NCBI GenBank assembly: GCA_965199165.1
Contig: OZ240681.1
Span: forward strand, 868,001-932,000
Source: LMUY01 sp965199165
Lineage (GTDB): Bacteria > Pseudomonadota > Alphaproteobacteria > Acetobacterales > Acetobacteraceae
Reading direction: 5' to 3'
Length of the DNA: 64,000 nt
The stretch's first letter is position 1. Each line of letters starts with the position of its first letter. The notes beneath the pieces were generated by a model. The model made no database searches and was not told the DNA's origin. It was given only the letters and a program-made list of their open reading frames with translations. Positions 1 to 7,975 of the stretch are shown here, piece by piece. The position numbers and the translations under genes are program-made.

Positions 1-1
1 G

Positions 2-391
2 GCGGTCGAGAAGGAGCGCGCCATCGCCGAGAACGAGCTCGGCACCAAGGTGGAGCTGGCGCGGCGCCAGGCCGCGCTGATCGCGCAGGAGGACGAGAAC
101 GCCCGTCGCGTGGCCGAGGGCCGGGCCGAGGCCGGGCGCATCGCCGCGGCGGCGGACGCGGCCCGCATCCGGGTGGTGGAGGCGGCACGCAACGCCGCGG
201 AGGGCGAGCGGCTGGCGCTGCTGCGCGACGTCGACCCGGCGGTGCTGCAGACGCTCACGCTGCGCGGCTTTGCCGAGAAGCTGACCAAGATCGACACGCT
301 GAACATCACGCCGGACCTGACCGCGGCGCTGGGTGGCCTGCTCCGCGGCCCGGCGCCCGACGCTCCCAAGGCCCCCGTCCAGACCCGATGA
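2..391 (+). CDS. SPFH/band-7 family protein, C-terminal part (gene starts before the window)
   Basis: The frame is open from the first bases and ends in TGA at 389-391, so only about 129 C-terminal residues are visible. They form a long Ala/Glu/Arg-rich helix, with repeated AVEKERAIAEN-like and ARRQAALIAQEDE-like segments, followed by a short tail ending ALGGLLRG. That is how stomatin/prohibitin-type SPFH proteins end after their membrane-proximal domain, which would lie upstream and cannot be seen. Such proteins usually form oligomeric membrane scaffolds. The next gene starts inside this stop codon (ATGA), so the two are translationally coupled. The family call rests on the coiled-coil tail and the neighbour, hence moderate confidence. 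Confidence 0.7.
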   Translation, partial: AVEKERAIAENELGTKVELARRQAALIAQEDENARRVAEGRAEAGRIAAAADAARIRVVEAARNAAEGERLALLRDVDPAVLQTLTLRGFAEKLTKIDTLNITPDLTAALGGLLRGPAPDAPKAPVQTR

Positions 392-1500
392 CCGGCGCGC
401 TCGCCCCGCGCCTCGTGCTGGTGACGCGGGAAACCGAGTACGACGGGCTGATGGCGCGCCATGCGACGCGCGGGCAGGCCGCGGCCTTCCTGCGCCGGCG
501 GGCGCAGTCGCTGGACGGCCTGGACCAGCAGCGCGACCATTTGCAGGAGATGCTGGCGGAAATCCGCGCCGCCGTACCGAAAGGCTGGCGCATCGCGTCC
601 GTGCGCCGGGCCGAGCTCGACCGTTTCCTGTTCGGGCCGGAAGACGTGGTGGTCGCCGTGGGGCAGGACGGGCTGGTGGCGAACCTCGCCAAGTACCTGG
701 ACGGGCAGCCCGTGATCGGGGTGAACGGCGACCCGGCGCGCAACCCCGGCGTGCTGGTGCCGCACACCGCGGCCGCGGCGGCGGCCCTGCTGCCGCGCGC
801 TGCTGGTGGGACGCTGCCGACGCAGGGCCGCACCATGGTCCGGGCGGAGCTGGATGACGGGCAGACCCTGTTCGCGCTCAACGAGATCTTCGTGGGCCAT
901 GCCAGCCACCAATCGGCCCGCTATAGCCTGAGCCACGCCGGACGGGAGGAGGTGCAGTCTTCTTCCGGCCTGATCGTCGCCAGCGGCACCGGCGCCACCG
1001 GCTGGGCGCTCTCCATCGCGCAGGCGACCGGGGTCGCCGTGGAGCTGCAACCGGACGACGCTGCCGCGATGTTCCTGGTGCGGGAACCGTGGCCAAGCCA
1101 GGCAAGCGGCACCGGCCTCACCTCCGGACGGCTGGCGAAGGGCGACGTGCTGCTGGTGGTGTCGCGGATGAACGAGGGCGGCGTCGTGTTCGCGGACGGG
1201 ATGGAGGGCGACCGGCTCGATTTCGCCTGGGGGCGCACGCTGCGCGTGTCCGTGGCCGACCGGCGGCTGCGCTTCGTTCCGGGTGCGACGCGGCCGCCAC
1301 GCCCGCCGGCTGCCGTGCGCCGCCAACCTGCCCCGCCCCGGCCCGTGCCCGCCCCCGCTTCGCCGGCCCCGCCGACGCCACGGCCTGCGGCGGCAAACCG
1401 GCGGCGCGCGCGGTGGCGGCTGTTCTGGCTGCTGCTCGCCCTGATCGGGATCGGCTGGGTGGCCGAGATGCTACCGATCTGGCTTGGCGTACCTAATTAG
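388..1500 (+). CDS. NAD kinase-like protein with C-terminal membrane anchor
   Basis: The 370-residue product resembles ATP-NAD kinases. It has VVAVGQDGLVANLAKYL (about 87-103) at the place of the nucleotide-binding GGDG loop, a LNEIFVGHASHQSARYSL segment matching the NE motif region, and SGLIVASGTGATGWALS matching the DGLIVSTPTGSTAY region. Two features are odd. The GGDG loop reads GQDG. The catalytic-type domain is followed by a Pro/Ala-rich linker (about 300-340) and one hydrophobic segment near the C-terminus (about 349-367), so it is probably membrane tethered. The start is the ATG of an ATGA overlap with the SPFH gene, suggesting the two work together at the membrane. Activity as an NAD kinase is uncertain. 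Confidence 0.72.
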   Translation: MTGALAPRLVLVTRETEYDGLMARHATRGQAAAFLRRRAQSLDGLDQQRDHLQEMLAEIRAAVPKGWRIASVRRAELDRFLFGPEDVVVAVGQDGLVANLAKYLDGQPVIGVNGDPARNPGVLVPHTAAAAAALLPRAAGGTLPTQGRTMVRAELDDGQTLFALNEIFVGHASHQSARYSLSHAGREEVQSSSGLIVASGTGATGWALSIAQATGVAVELQPDDAAAMFLVREPWPSQASGTGLTSGRLAKGDVLLVVSRMNEGGVVFADGMEGDRLDFAWGRTLRVSVADRRLRFVPGATRPPRPPAAVRRQPAPPRPVPAPASPAPPTPRPAAANRRRARWRLFWLLLALIGIGWVAEMLPIWLGVPN

Positions 1501-1724
1501 GACACGCCGAAATAAGTGGAGTAGCGCGGAAAGCGCCGTGCCCTTCCGCCAGCCCAGTGCGGCAAGCCAGACGGCAGAGAGGCTGGAAGAGTCATCCACG
1601 AGCGACACCGTGAGGGAGGTTCTGTTCTCCGCCAGCGGGCGAACTGGCGGCAGTGTGAAGGTGGGCCTTCGCCACCCGACGATCCTTCCCACGAGCGTTG
1701 CCGTACGTGGTTGGCTTCGTCAGG

Positions 1725-2315
1725 CTACCCACGAGGTGGTGTCAGCCAACGCTGGATGTTGCGCCGGGCTTGGGCGTCCAGCTCCCGATGCGACTGGTCG
1801 GTAAGGAACAGGCGCGGCCGGGCCAGCATCTCGGTCAGGAAGCGTTGCCGCCCCGCCTCGTATTGCGTAACCCCGTAGACCGGGACGTACTCGGCTGCGA
1901 TGCCGCGTTCGTAGGCGTCGTACGACGCGGGCTCGGCCCCGAGCACGGCCATGTCGAGGTCCAGGAACACCGCGGCATCGCCAGCCCACGCCGCCCCCAC
2001 GTCTGGCAAAGCGTGGTCCTTGGTCAGGAGGATCAGCAGGGCGGCGCGGTCCAGCAGCGCGGGCTCGAGGAGGCCCGCCAGCTCCGCCCGCAGCAGCGCC
2101 GCACTGCGCGCCTCGTTGTCAGCCGCGGCCGGGTCGTAGATCGCGTCATGGTACCAAACCGCCAGCTCGACCGGCTCGGGCCAGTCCAGCACCGGCCGGA
2201 CCGTCGCCAGGCCGGCCAGCATGGCGTCCACGTGAGCCTGGGTATGGTACGCCCGGTGCGGCTCGGCATAGCGCTGGCGCAGGCCGTCGAGGCGGGTGGC
2301 GACCGTGCTGAACAT
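1725..2315 (-). CDS. HD-superfamily metal-dependent phosphohydrolase
   Basis: The 196-residue protein shows the small HD-domain pattern: YHTQAHVDAML (His24 and His28), then WYHDAIYDP containing the His56-Asp57 pair, and a later acidic FLDLDMAVLG stretch that can supply the last metal ligand. The family (COG4339-like) consists of predicted metal-dependent phosphohydrolases of unknown substrate. It is cytoplasmic, with no signal peptide. It lies 12 bp downstream of the substrate-binding protein on the same strand and may share its transcript. The start is the first ATG of the frame. The 224 bp between this gene's end and the NAD-kinase-like gene show no convincing gene. Confidence 0.8.
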   Translation of the reverse strand: MFSTVATRLDGLRQRYAEPHRAYHTQAHVDAMLAGLATVRPVLDWPEPVELAVWYHDAIYDPAAADNEARSAALLRAELAGLLEPALLDRAALLILLTKDHALPDVGAAWAGDAAVFLDLDMAVLGAEPASYDAYERGIAAEYVPVYGVTQYEAGRQRFLTEMLARPRLFLTDQSHRELDAQARRNIQRWLTPPRG

Positions 2316-2327
2316 GGCCGGACGAGG

Positions 2328-3866
2328 TCAGTGCTTCTCGATGTTCCAGAAGCAGAGCACGTTGCCGAGCGTCAGCCCAGTGACGTTGCTGCGGTAGGCG
2401 ACCGGCTGCTTGTATTGGCCCAGCAGCAGCGTGGGCAACTCGGCCCAGAGCGCCCGGCTGTACTGGTCGAGCAGGGCGGGAGTGGGGCCGTCGATCATCG
2501 CCGTGCGCAGCGCCTCGAGCTTGTCCGAGCACGGCCAGCCGACGTAGTTGTTGCCGTCGCAGCGCGCGTCGACGAGGATGTTGGTGGCTGGCTCGTCCAG
2601 CGTGGCGATGTCGCTGCCGGACTGGAAGATGTTCCAGCCGCCCTGCTCGACCGGGTCCTTGCGGGCGCGGCGCACCACCAGCGTGCCCCAGTCGCTGGTC
2701 TGCAGGTCGACGTTGACGCCGACCTGCCGCAGCCGGTCGCCGGTGACCTGCGCCAGCGCATCGATCAGCGGGATTTCCGTGGAGGTCAGGATGACGATGC
2801 GCTGACCCTTGTAGCCCGCCTCCGCCAGCAGCTGCTTGGCCCGCGCCGGGTCCGGCGTGCGATACGGCTCGCTGCCTGCCTCCGACGCGTTCGGCGTGCC
2901 GCAGCCGAAGAAGGAGAAGCAGCGCTGCCACCATTGCGGGTCGGTGGTGAAGGCGGCCTGCAGGTAGTCCTCCTGGTTGACCAGCATCGCCAGCGCCTGC
3001 CGGGCGCGGACGTCGTCGAACGGCGGCTGCAGCTCGTTCATGCGCAGGAAGGCCATGTTGCCGAGCTTGCTGCCCTCGCGGATCACCACGTCCCTGCGGC
3101 CCTGCAGCGACTGCAGCCCGTCATGCGGCAGCTGGTCGATCAGGTCGACCTCGCCGCGCTGGATGGCGGCGACGCGGGTCTGCAAGTCGGGGATCACGTC
3201 CCACTCCACCTTGTCCACCAGCACGCGCTTGCCGCCGGCGTTGCCGTTGGCCGGCTCGTCGCGCGGCACGTAGTCGGGGTTCTTCTCGAACAGGACGCGC
3301 GCGCCCGGCACGTAACCGGCGTTGACGAAGCGGAACGGGCTGGACCCCATGGTCGTGGTCACCGGCTTGTCGCCGGCGGCAGCGATGTCCTCCGCCCGCA
3401 TGACCACGGCGGCGCTGCCGGCCAGCGCTTCCGGCACGTGGGCGAAGGGCTGCCGGAACACCAGGCGCACGCCGTTGGCAGCCACCGGCTCCATCCGGTC
3501 CAGCCGCTTGGCCATCAGCTGCAGCAACGGGTCGGTCTTGGCGGACCGCCCGAGCGAGGCGATGACGTCCGCACTCGTCACCGCCTGGCCGTTGTGGAAG
3601 CGCAGCCCGTCCCGCAGCGTCAGCTCGTATCGCAGCTTGTCGTCGGACACGGTCATCGACCGCACCATTTCCGGCTGCGCGTGCATGTCCTCGTCGAAGG
3701 CGAACAGCGTGTCGTACACCATCAGGCCGTAGATGCGGGTGATGGTGGCGGCGGTGGTCGTCGGGTCCAGCACCCGCAGGTCGGCCTGCGGCACCACGTG
3801 CAGCACCGTCTCCGCAGCGACGGGCAACGGCAGCAGCAATGCCAGCCAGAGTGCGAACCGCGTCAT
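2328..3866 (-). CDS. ABC transporter substrate-binding protein, family 5 (peptide type), orphan
   Basis: The 512-residue protein begins MTRFALWLALLLPLPVAAE, a clear Sec signal peptide, followed by the family-5 layout: LRVLDPTTTAATITRIYGLMVYDTLF, the LTLRDGLRFHNGQAVTSADV block, and the RQALAMLVNQEDYLQA region. It should bind peptides or similar amide/sugar ligands in the periplasm. I chose ATG 3866 because it follows the peptidase stop by one base and gives a clean signal peptide; an upstream in-frame ATG (3881) adds MRRAE. No permease or ATPase partner is nearby. Its first 20 codons recur in the mosaic at 6.7 kb, and a homologous binding protein lies at 54.4-56.0 kb. Confidence 0.88.
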   Translation of the reverse strand: MTRFALWLALLLPLPVAAETVLHVVPQADLRVLDPTTTAATITRIYGLMVYDTLFAFDEDMHAQPEMVRSMTVSDDKLRYELTLRDGLRFHNGQAVTSADVIASLGRSAKTDPLLQLMAKRLDRMEPVAANGVRLVFRQPFAHVPEALAGSAAVVMRAEDIAAAGDKPVTTTMGSSPFRFVNAGYVPGARVLFEKNPDYVPRDEPANGNAGGKRVLVDKVEWDVIPDLQTRVAAIQRGEVDLIDQLPHDGLQSLQGRRDVVIREGSKLGNMAFLRMNELQPPFDDVRARQALAMLVNQEDYLQAAFTTDPQWWQRCFSFFGCGTPNASEAGSEPYRTPDPARAKQLLAEAGYKGQRIVILTSTEIPLIDALAQVTGDRLRQVGVNVDLQTSDWGTLVVRRARKDPVEQGGWNIFQSGSDIATLDEPATNILVDARCDGNNYVGWPCSDKLEALRTAMIDGPTPALLDQYSRALWAELPTLLLGQYKQPVAYRSNVTGLTLGNVLCFWNIEKH

Positions 3867-3943
3867 CTCAGCCCTCCGCATGCAGGTGCCGCACCATGAA
3901 CTCCATTGCCCGGCGCAGGAAGTAGGGATTGGTCCGGACGGTG
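3806..3943. repeat. Duplicated segment, copy 1 (binding-protein start plus peptidase end)
   Basis: This segment is closely matched by 6729-6854. Both contain the binding-protein signal-peptide codons, the overlapping peptidase stop and the NPYFLRRA peptidase tail. The second copy lacks 12 bases present here at about 3895-3906. The shared block shows that a locus with the same gene order existed twice. Confidence 0.8.
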
Positions 3944-4316
3944 GTGTGGTCGTCGTTGGGCAGCGGGATGAAGTCGAAGTCCTTGTCCGCCGCGATCAGC
4001 GCCGCTGCCAGCTGCATCGTCAGCGCCGGGTGCACGTTGTCGTCCATGTCGCCATGCGCCAGCAGCAGCTTGCCGCGCAGCCGGGCTGCCAGAGGCGGGT
4101 TCGCCGCCCGTGCCCAGGCCGCGGCATCGTCGTTCTGGCCGGGCGCCGCGCCCATGTACTTCTCCGTCCAGGCGTAGGAATAGCCGCGCTGGTCGTGGTT
4201 GCCCGCGGGGCGACGACGGCGTGGAACACCTCCGGGAACTCCAGCATGGCCCGCACGGAGGCGTAGCCGCCGCCGGAATGGCCCATGATCCCCACCCGCG
4301 GCCGGACGGCCACCCG
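3868..4316 (-). pseudogene. S9 (DPP-IV-like) peptidase remnant, truncated and frameshifted
   Basis: Two frames hold the end of a prolyl-oligopeptidase-family enzyme. The upstream frame reads RVGIMGHSGGGYASVRAML, which contains the nucleophile elbow G-H-S-G-G-G. The frame then shifts near 4205-4212. The other frame continues NHDQRGYSYAWTEKYMG, then LLAHGDMDDNVHP (catalytic Asp region) and LPNDDHTTVRTNPYFLRRA (catalytic His region) to the stop at 3868. One missing base at the shift would rejoin GNHDQRG, as expected for the family. Everything N-terminal to the nucleophile is gone: the homology stops near 4316, where an unrelated fragment on the other strand begins. The stop is one base from the binding-protein start, so the two were once an operon. 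Confidence 0.78.
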
Positions 4317-4442
4317 ACCGGCGCGCTGTCGCTCTCGGCGCCCGAAAGCCGGATGTCGGACCGCCGCATCGGGGAGGTCGGCCAGGCGCTGCGCCGCGCG
4401 GCCCGGCAGGCCAGCGAGATGCTGCGGGCAACGCGGGGCTGA
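4317..4442 (+). pseudogene. C-terminal fragment of an IclR-like regulator
   Basis: The plus strand encodes GALSLSAPESRMSDRRIG followed by a helix ending EMLRATRG and a TGA at 4440-4442. This matches how IclR-family regulators end: a last strand with ALS(V/I)SAP followed by an amphipathic helix. No upstream ligand-binding or HTH part exists, because the frame before 4317 runs antisense through the peptidase remnant. I read this as a gene tail joined to the broken peptidase by rearrangement. The family assignment rests on about 40 residues, so it is tentative. Confidence 0.5.
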
Positions 4443-4539
4443 AGGGGGGAGGCCTATGGATGGGAGATGGCGGGCTTAAGCCTACCCTACGCTCCCGGAC
4501 GTGTTCAGGGCTTCGGCTCATCAATCGCTTGGCCGCCCG

Positions 4540-5568
4540 TCAGCAGGCGCCTGGGGGCAGGGCGTCCAATACGAAGTGGCGGAGGCATTCGGCGTAGCGC
4601 TGGGCGAACAGCGCGGTGTTGCCGCCGTAATGGCCGACCAGACCCGCGGGCCGGTCGATCATCAGCAGGCCGCCGAGCCTGGGACGCAGGCGCTCCACCA
4701 GCGCGGCGCGCCCGTCGGGTGCGGCCGCGTAGGGGTCGGCAACGAATTGGATAAAGGCGAGGCGCGTGGATTGTTGCGGCACAGGGTCGAGGAGCTGCCG
4801 GAGGTCGTCATACTGGGCGCTCAGGCTGGAGCTGCCGCGCTCGCTATGGGCAGACGGTGAGACGGCGATGACAGCGTCGGCAAGGCCGGGATGGATCAGC
4901 ATCTGCAGACTGTTCCAGCCGCCGCGAGACTGGCCGCCGACAACGATGCGGCGGTAGCCGCGCTTGCGCATGTCGGTAAGGGCGTCTGCCAGCCAGGCCG
5001 CTGCGCGATTGCGGTCGCGTGCTTCGGCGTTTGGGTCCCGGTCGAAGCGCACGATGTCTAAGCCGGCGTCGTTGAGCGCCCTTGCATAAGGCGGTGGTTG
5101 CTTGCCGCGGAGGTCGCCGCCGCCCGTGCCGTGCCCCCAGACGAAAACGCCGACCGCGCCGGCCGGGCCGTGCCAGAAGAAACGCTCGTCGGGGACGATC
5201 TGGTAGTTCCAGGTCGAGGTGAAGGCGCCGGGCACGACGTTCGGCGTCGGGGCACGGCCGCGCCAAACGACGTCGAGGTCCTGGGCGTAGATGGCGCAGT
5301 CGGACGCACCTTGCGCCGCACAGGCCCGGGTGGCGCTGGCGCGTGCCGCCTCGATGTCGCCGGCGCCGAGCCGGTAGCCATCGCTCCCCTGCCAGCCGAA
5401 GGCTCCGTTGGAGCCGATGGCAAAGGCGCGGGGAATGTCGGTCAGCAGGAAGTCGGCATAGGCCTGGCGTCCAGCCGCATCGAGACCAGGCACGGCGGCG
5501 CCGTCGAGTTCGGCCTGGGCGTAGGCGGGCAAAGCGAAGAGCATCGCCAGCAAGACGATCCGGATCAT
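4540..5568 (-). CDS. Secreted alpha/beta hydrolase
   Basis: The 342-residue protein starts with a signal peptide (MIRIVLLAMLFALPAYAQA, cleavage after AQA). It has an oxyanion-type segment VFVWGHGTGGGDLRG (about 141-155), the nucleophile elbow GGQSRGG with Ser214, and a late GHYGGN that may carry the catalytic His. Together these indicate a periplasmic or secreted serine hydrolase of the alpha/beta fold. The substrate is unknown. Cysteines near residues 83 and 91 and at the C-terminus suggest disulfides. It stands 16 bp from the secreted TonB-tail protein on the same strand, so the pair may be co-transcribed. Confidence 0.75.
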   Translation of the reverse strand: MIRIVLLAMLFALPAYAQAELDGAAVPGLDAAGRQAYADFLLTDIPRAFAIGSNGAFGWQGSDGYRLGAGDIEAARASATRACAAQGASDCAIYAQDLDVVWRGRAPTPNVVPGAFTSTWNYQIVPDERFFWHGPAGAVGVFVWGHGTGGGDLRGKQPPPYARALNDAGLDIVRFDRDPNAEARDRNRAAAWLADALTDMRKRGYRRIVVGGQSRGGWNSLQMLIHPGLADAVIAVSPSAHSERGSSSLSAQYDDLRQLLDPVPQQSTRLAFIQFVADPYAAAPDGRAALVERLRPRLGGLLMIDRPAGLVGHYGGNTALFAQRYAECLRHFVLDALPPGAC

Positions 5569-5584
5569 GCAGACCTTCCTGCCA

Positions 5585-6499
5585 TCAAGGGGGATCGCCG
5601 GCCGGCGCCTGGATGGTTTTGACGGCGAGGGCGCTCCATGGCACCGCCGGCACGGTCTCCGTCGCGCAGGTGAAATCGACGGTGCCTCCTGTATTGATGC
5701 CTTCCGCGGCGTTGGCGTAGAAATAGGCCTCTATATTGCCACTCAGCCTGTTATCGCCGTCAGGCCACACGGTGTACTGGTATTGGAAGCTCATCCCTCT
5801 CCGGGGCGACTCTCCCTTGCCGGTCCATTGCACCATCTTGCCCACTTCATTCACCGGAGCCAGCAGGGGCTCGCCACCGTCGTAGAACTTGACCCAGGGC
5901 GTGCCGTCATCGGGCTTGCGAAAGAAGACGGCCTGCACCCAATGGTGCCCGCCATAGGCAGGGTGGTTGCGTATCCCTTCCTTCACGACGTCTCCCGTGC
6001 AGGTCCTTTGCAGCATGGTCTCGAGGATCGGCGACTTCACCGGGTCGTTCGCTATGGTGAAGGGTCGCGGGGAAGGGGCGGGCGGCGTATAGCTGGCCGC
6101 CACCGGCTCGTCATGCCGATGCGCCAGGACATAGTGCAGCGTGAGGTCGATATCGGCCTCGGGCGCGCCCGCCGCGAACGGCCGCACGAACCCGCCGCGG
6201 AACGCCGCGGCGCCGGCCGTGTCAAGCGACGGTGATCCCGAGCCGTCCACCACGTTGACCGACCAGATCCGGCCATCGGGAAGGACCTGGAGGTGGATCT
6301 TGACCGTGCCACCCTCATCGCTGCTCGACGCGTGCCGTGGATAGTAGGCGTGCAAATCCCACCAGGCCTGCAACTGCCGCAGCACGTCGCGGTGGCTCGG
6401 GTCCGCCGGCGGCTCCGGGTTCACGATGCTGAAGTCCTGGGACAGGGCAGCCAAGGGCACCAGGGCGAAGGCCGCGGCCAAAGCAAACGACGACCGCAT
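5585..6499 (-). CDS. Secreted protein with a TonB C-terminal-like domain
   Basis: The 304-residue product has a signal peptide (MRSSFALAAAFALVPLAALSQ). At about 50-115 it has a TonB_C-like unit: HAYYPRHASS, then EGGTVKIHLQVLPDGRIWSV and a SGSPSLDTAGAAAFRGGFVRPF helix, the usual order in TonB/energy-transducer ends. Unlike TonB there is no N-terminal membrane anchor with a Pro-rich spacer, so it is probably a free periplasmic or outer-surface protein rather than a transducer. The second half (about 150-304) has two Cys and is not recognised. It lies just upstream of the secreted hydrolase on the same strand. Confidence 0.68.
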   Translation of the reverse strand: MRSSFALAAAFALVPLAALSQDFSIVNPEPPADPSHRDVLRQLQAWWDLHAYYPRHASSSDEGGTVKIHLQVLPDGRIWSVNVVDGSGSPSLDTAGAAAFRGGFVRPFAAGAPEADIDLTLHYVLAHRHDEPVAASYTPPAPSPRPFTIANDPVKSPILETMLQRTCTGDVVKEGIRNHPAYGGHHWVQAVFFRKPDDGTPWVKFYDGGEPLLAPVNEVGKMVQWTGKGESPRRGMSFQYQYTVWPDGDNRLSGNIEAYFYANAAEGINTGGTVDFTCATETVPAVPWSALAVKTIQAPAGDPP

Positions 6500-6629
6500 C
6501 TCGGCTGCCTCCTTTCCTGTGACGCTACGTTTGGTAGCACTACAACTCGTGCAGGAAGGATGTCCAGGAGTTTCTGCAAATCAGGGGTAGCGGCGCAGGG
6601 TTGCAGGCTGTGCCGTCGCAGTCGGGACG

Positions 6630-6788
6630 GGGCCTAGCCGTGTCCACGCGCAGGTCGATGTAGACGTAGAGCACGTCCACGGCGAGGTTGATCAGCACGT
6701 AGATCAATAGCATCACCAGGATGCAGCCCCGTCTCCGCAGCGGCGGGCAGCGGCAGCAGCAGGGCCAGCCAGAGTGCGAACCGCGTCA
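6630..6788 (-). pseudogene. Fused remnant: binding-protein signal peptide joined to a peptide-ABC permease segment
   Basis: On the minus strand, ATG 6788 starts MTRFALWLALLLPLPAAAET, nearly identical to the start of the intact binding protein at 3866. After about 20 codons (near 6729) the similarity stops. Another frame then encodes ILVMLLIYVLINLAVDVLYV followed by YID, which is the conserved last membrane helix of DppB/OppB-type permeases (usually ending YxxxDPRI). The two pieces are not in one frame and nothing functional can be made. This is a deletion scar of a second peptide-transporter locus. Confidence 0.62.
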
Positions 6789-6854
6789 TCTCAGCCCTCC
6801 GCATGCAGGTGGCGCACCGCCCGGCGCAGGAAGTAGGGATTGGTCCGGACGGTC
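6729..6854. repeat. Duplicated segment, copy 2 (in the decayed locus)
   Basis: This is the near-identical partner of 3806-3943, lying between a permease fragment on one side and a peptidase N-terminus on the other. The flanks do not match copy 1, so the similarity ends abruptly at both edges. Confidence 0.8.
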
Positions 6855-7073
6855 GTCCAATGCGTCAAAGCCGGTTTCCGCTGCGCTCTGCCGGCCGGTC
6901 GTCGCGTCCACGACGGTGACCACGATGTCGGCCGTTGTCTCCCGCCGGAACCAAAACGTGTCGCTCTGCTCAACCCAATGCGGCCGCACCTGCGGGTTGC
7001 ACGGGTGCTTGCGCAGATTGGCAGCCAGGTAGCGCTCGGTCCGGAGGCGGCACGTCTCGGCGAGGTCGGTCAT
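6791..7073 (-). pseudogene. S9 peptidase remnant: N-terminus fused out of frame to C-terminus
   Basis: ATG 7073 opens MTDLAETCRLRTERYLAANL, then KHPCNPQVRPHWVEQSDTFW. This is the N-terminal start of DPP-IV-like S9 enzymes, where R(A)ERFLPWN and VRPHWIEGxDRFWYR are typical. After about 74 codons it meets, in a different frame, TTVRTNPYFLRRAVRHLHAEG and the stop at 6791, which is the C-terminus also present at 3868. The whole catalytic middle is deleted. Compared with the 3.9 kb copy, 12 bases (coding roughly MEFM) are also lost near the end. Confidence 0.68.
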
Positions 7074-7238
7074 TCCGGTTGCAGCTCCCGCAGCATTTGC
7101 CCGCATTCTACGCGGGATCGGCGGCGCAAACTCACCAGGGAACGAGCCAGCCGAGGTGACCGACGTCGTGCAGACGGCGCTGCGAGCGTGGGAAGGCATG
7201 GCACCCCCTTGGTCTTCATGGGTGATCCCAGGGAGCAG

Positions 7239-7934
7239 TCAGTCCGTGGAGGAGGCACCGTCCGCATCGGACGCAAGGTTTGACGGCGCGGAACGCCTGG
7301 CGGTTCGACCGCGCTTCGGCCGCTCCGGCCAGGTTGCCATGGCGGCGTCCGCGATGGCCAGGACGTGCGACCGGGTGGCGCCGTCCCGGGCCAGCGTCGA
7401 CATGCCCTGGATGACCGCCATGACCAGCCCGGCCAGGGCCGCCGCATCCGCCCCCGGCGGCAGTTCGCCGGCAGCGATGCCGTGCTCGATCCGCTGGCGC
7501 AGCCGCTGCTCGACCGCGCGCCGTATGGCGGCGAGCGCCTCCTGGACCTCAGCGGCTTCCGCAGAACAGCTGATGGCCGACGTGGCGAGCAGGCAGCCGG
7601 GCGGCGTGTCCTCCCCGGTGAAGCCGCGTGCGGCGGCGGTCAGCAGCTCGAGCCCCGCCGCACGCGCCGTGGCGGCCTGGTCGATGATGTCGTCCGCGCT
7701 GCGTCCGCCGGACACGTAGAGCCCGACCGCTTCCAGGAACAGCCGCTTCTTGTCGCCGAACGCGGTGTAGATGCTCGGCGGCGTCACGCCCAGCGCTGCC
7801 GTCAACGCGGCCAAGGACGTGCCTTCATAGCCATGCCGCCAGAACAGCAGCATGGCTTGGCGTAACGCCACGTCGCGGTCGAAGGACAACCGCCGACCAC
7901 CCTTCCGGCGCACGGGCGAAGACGCGTCTTCCAT
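7239..7934 (-). CDS. TetR/AcrR family regulator
   Basis: From ATG 7934 the product has 231 residues: a basic start (SSPVRRKGGRRLSFDRD), then the TetR HTH block ALRQAMLLFWRHGYEGTSLA and ALTAALGVTPPSIYTAFGDK, with the ligand domain following. An upstream in-frame start at 7970 would add 12 residues, but those codons run through a palindrome, so I prefer 7934. It is divergent from an SDR gene whose start is at 8018, and the 83-bp gap holds two palindromes. The natural reading is a repressor of the SDR and of itself. The inducer is unknown. Confidence 0.86.
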   Translation of the reverse strand: MEDASSPVRRKGGRRLSFDRDVALRQAMLLFWRHGYEGTSLAALTAALGVTPPSIYTAFGDKKRLFLEAVGLYVSGGRSADDIIDQAATARAAGLELLTAAARGFTGEDTPPGCLLATSAISCSAEAAEVQEALAAIRRAVEQRLRQRIEHGIAAGELPPGADAAALAGLVMAVIQGMSTLARDGATRSHVLAIADAAMATWPERPKRGRTARRSAPSNLASDADGASSTD

Positions 7935-7947
7935 AGTAGTCACTATG
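7932..7947. promoter_or_regulatory. Palindrome CATAGT-AGTC-ACTATG at the tetR start
   Basis: It has perfect 6-bp arms with a 4-bp spacer. It overlaps the proposed tetR start codon (7934-7932), where a bound repressor would block its own gene. It is a candidate TetR operator; binding is inferred. Confidence 0.45.
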
Positions 7948-7975
7948 TTTTCCTTGACCTCGACGATCAAGCGCC

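Noticed and set aside
1698..3899. 733-codon plus-strand open frame
   Set aside because: It is the antisense shadow of the binding-protein and HD-hydrolase genes; its product is rich in Arg, Gln, His and Val with no domain, as usual for GC-rich antisense frames.
4540..4860. Plus-strand frames opposite the secreted hydrolase
   Set aside because: They are shadows of the hydrolase gene, which has a signal peptide and nucleophile elbow in the minus strand.
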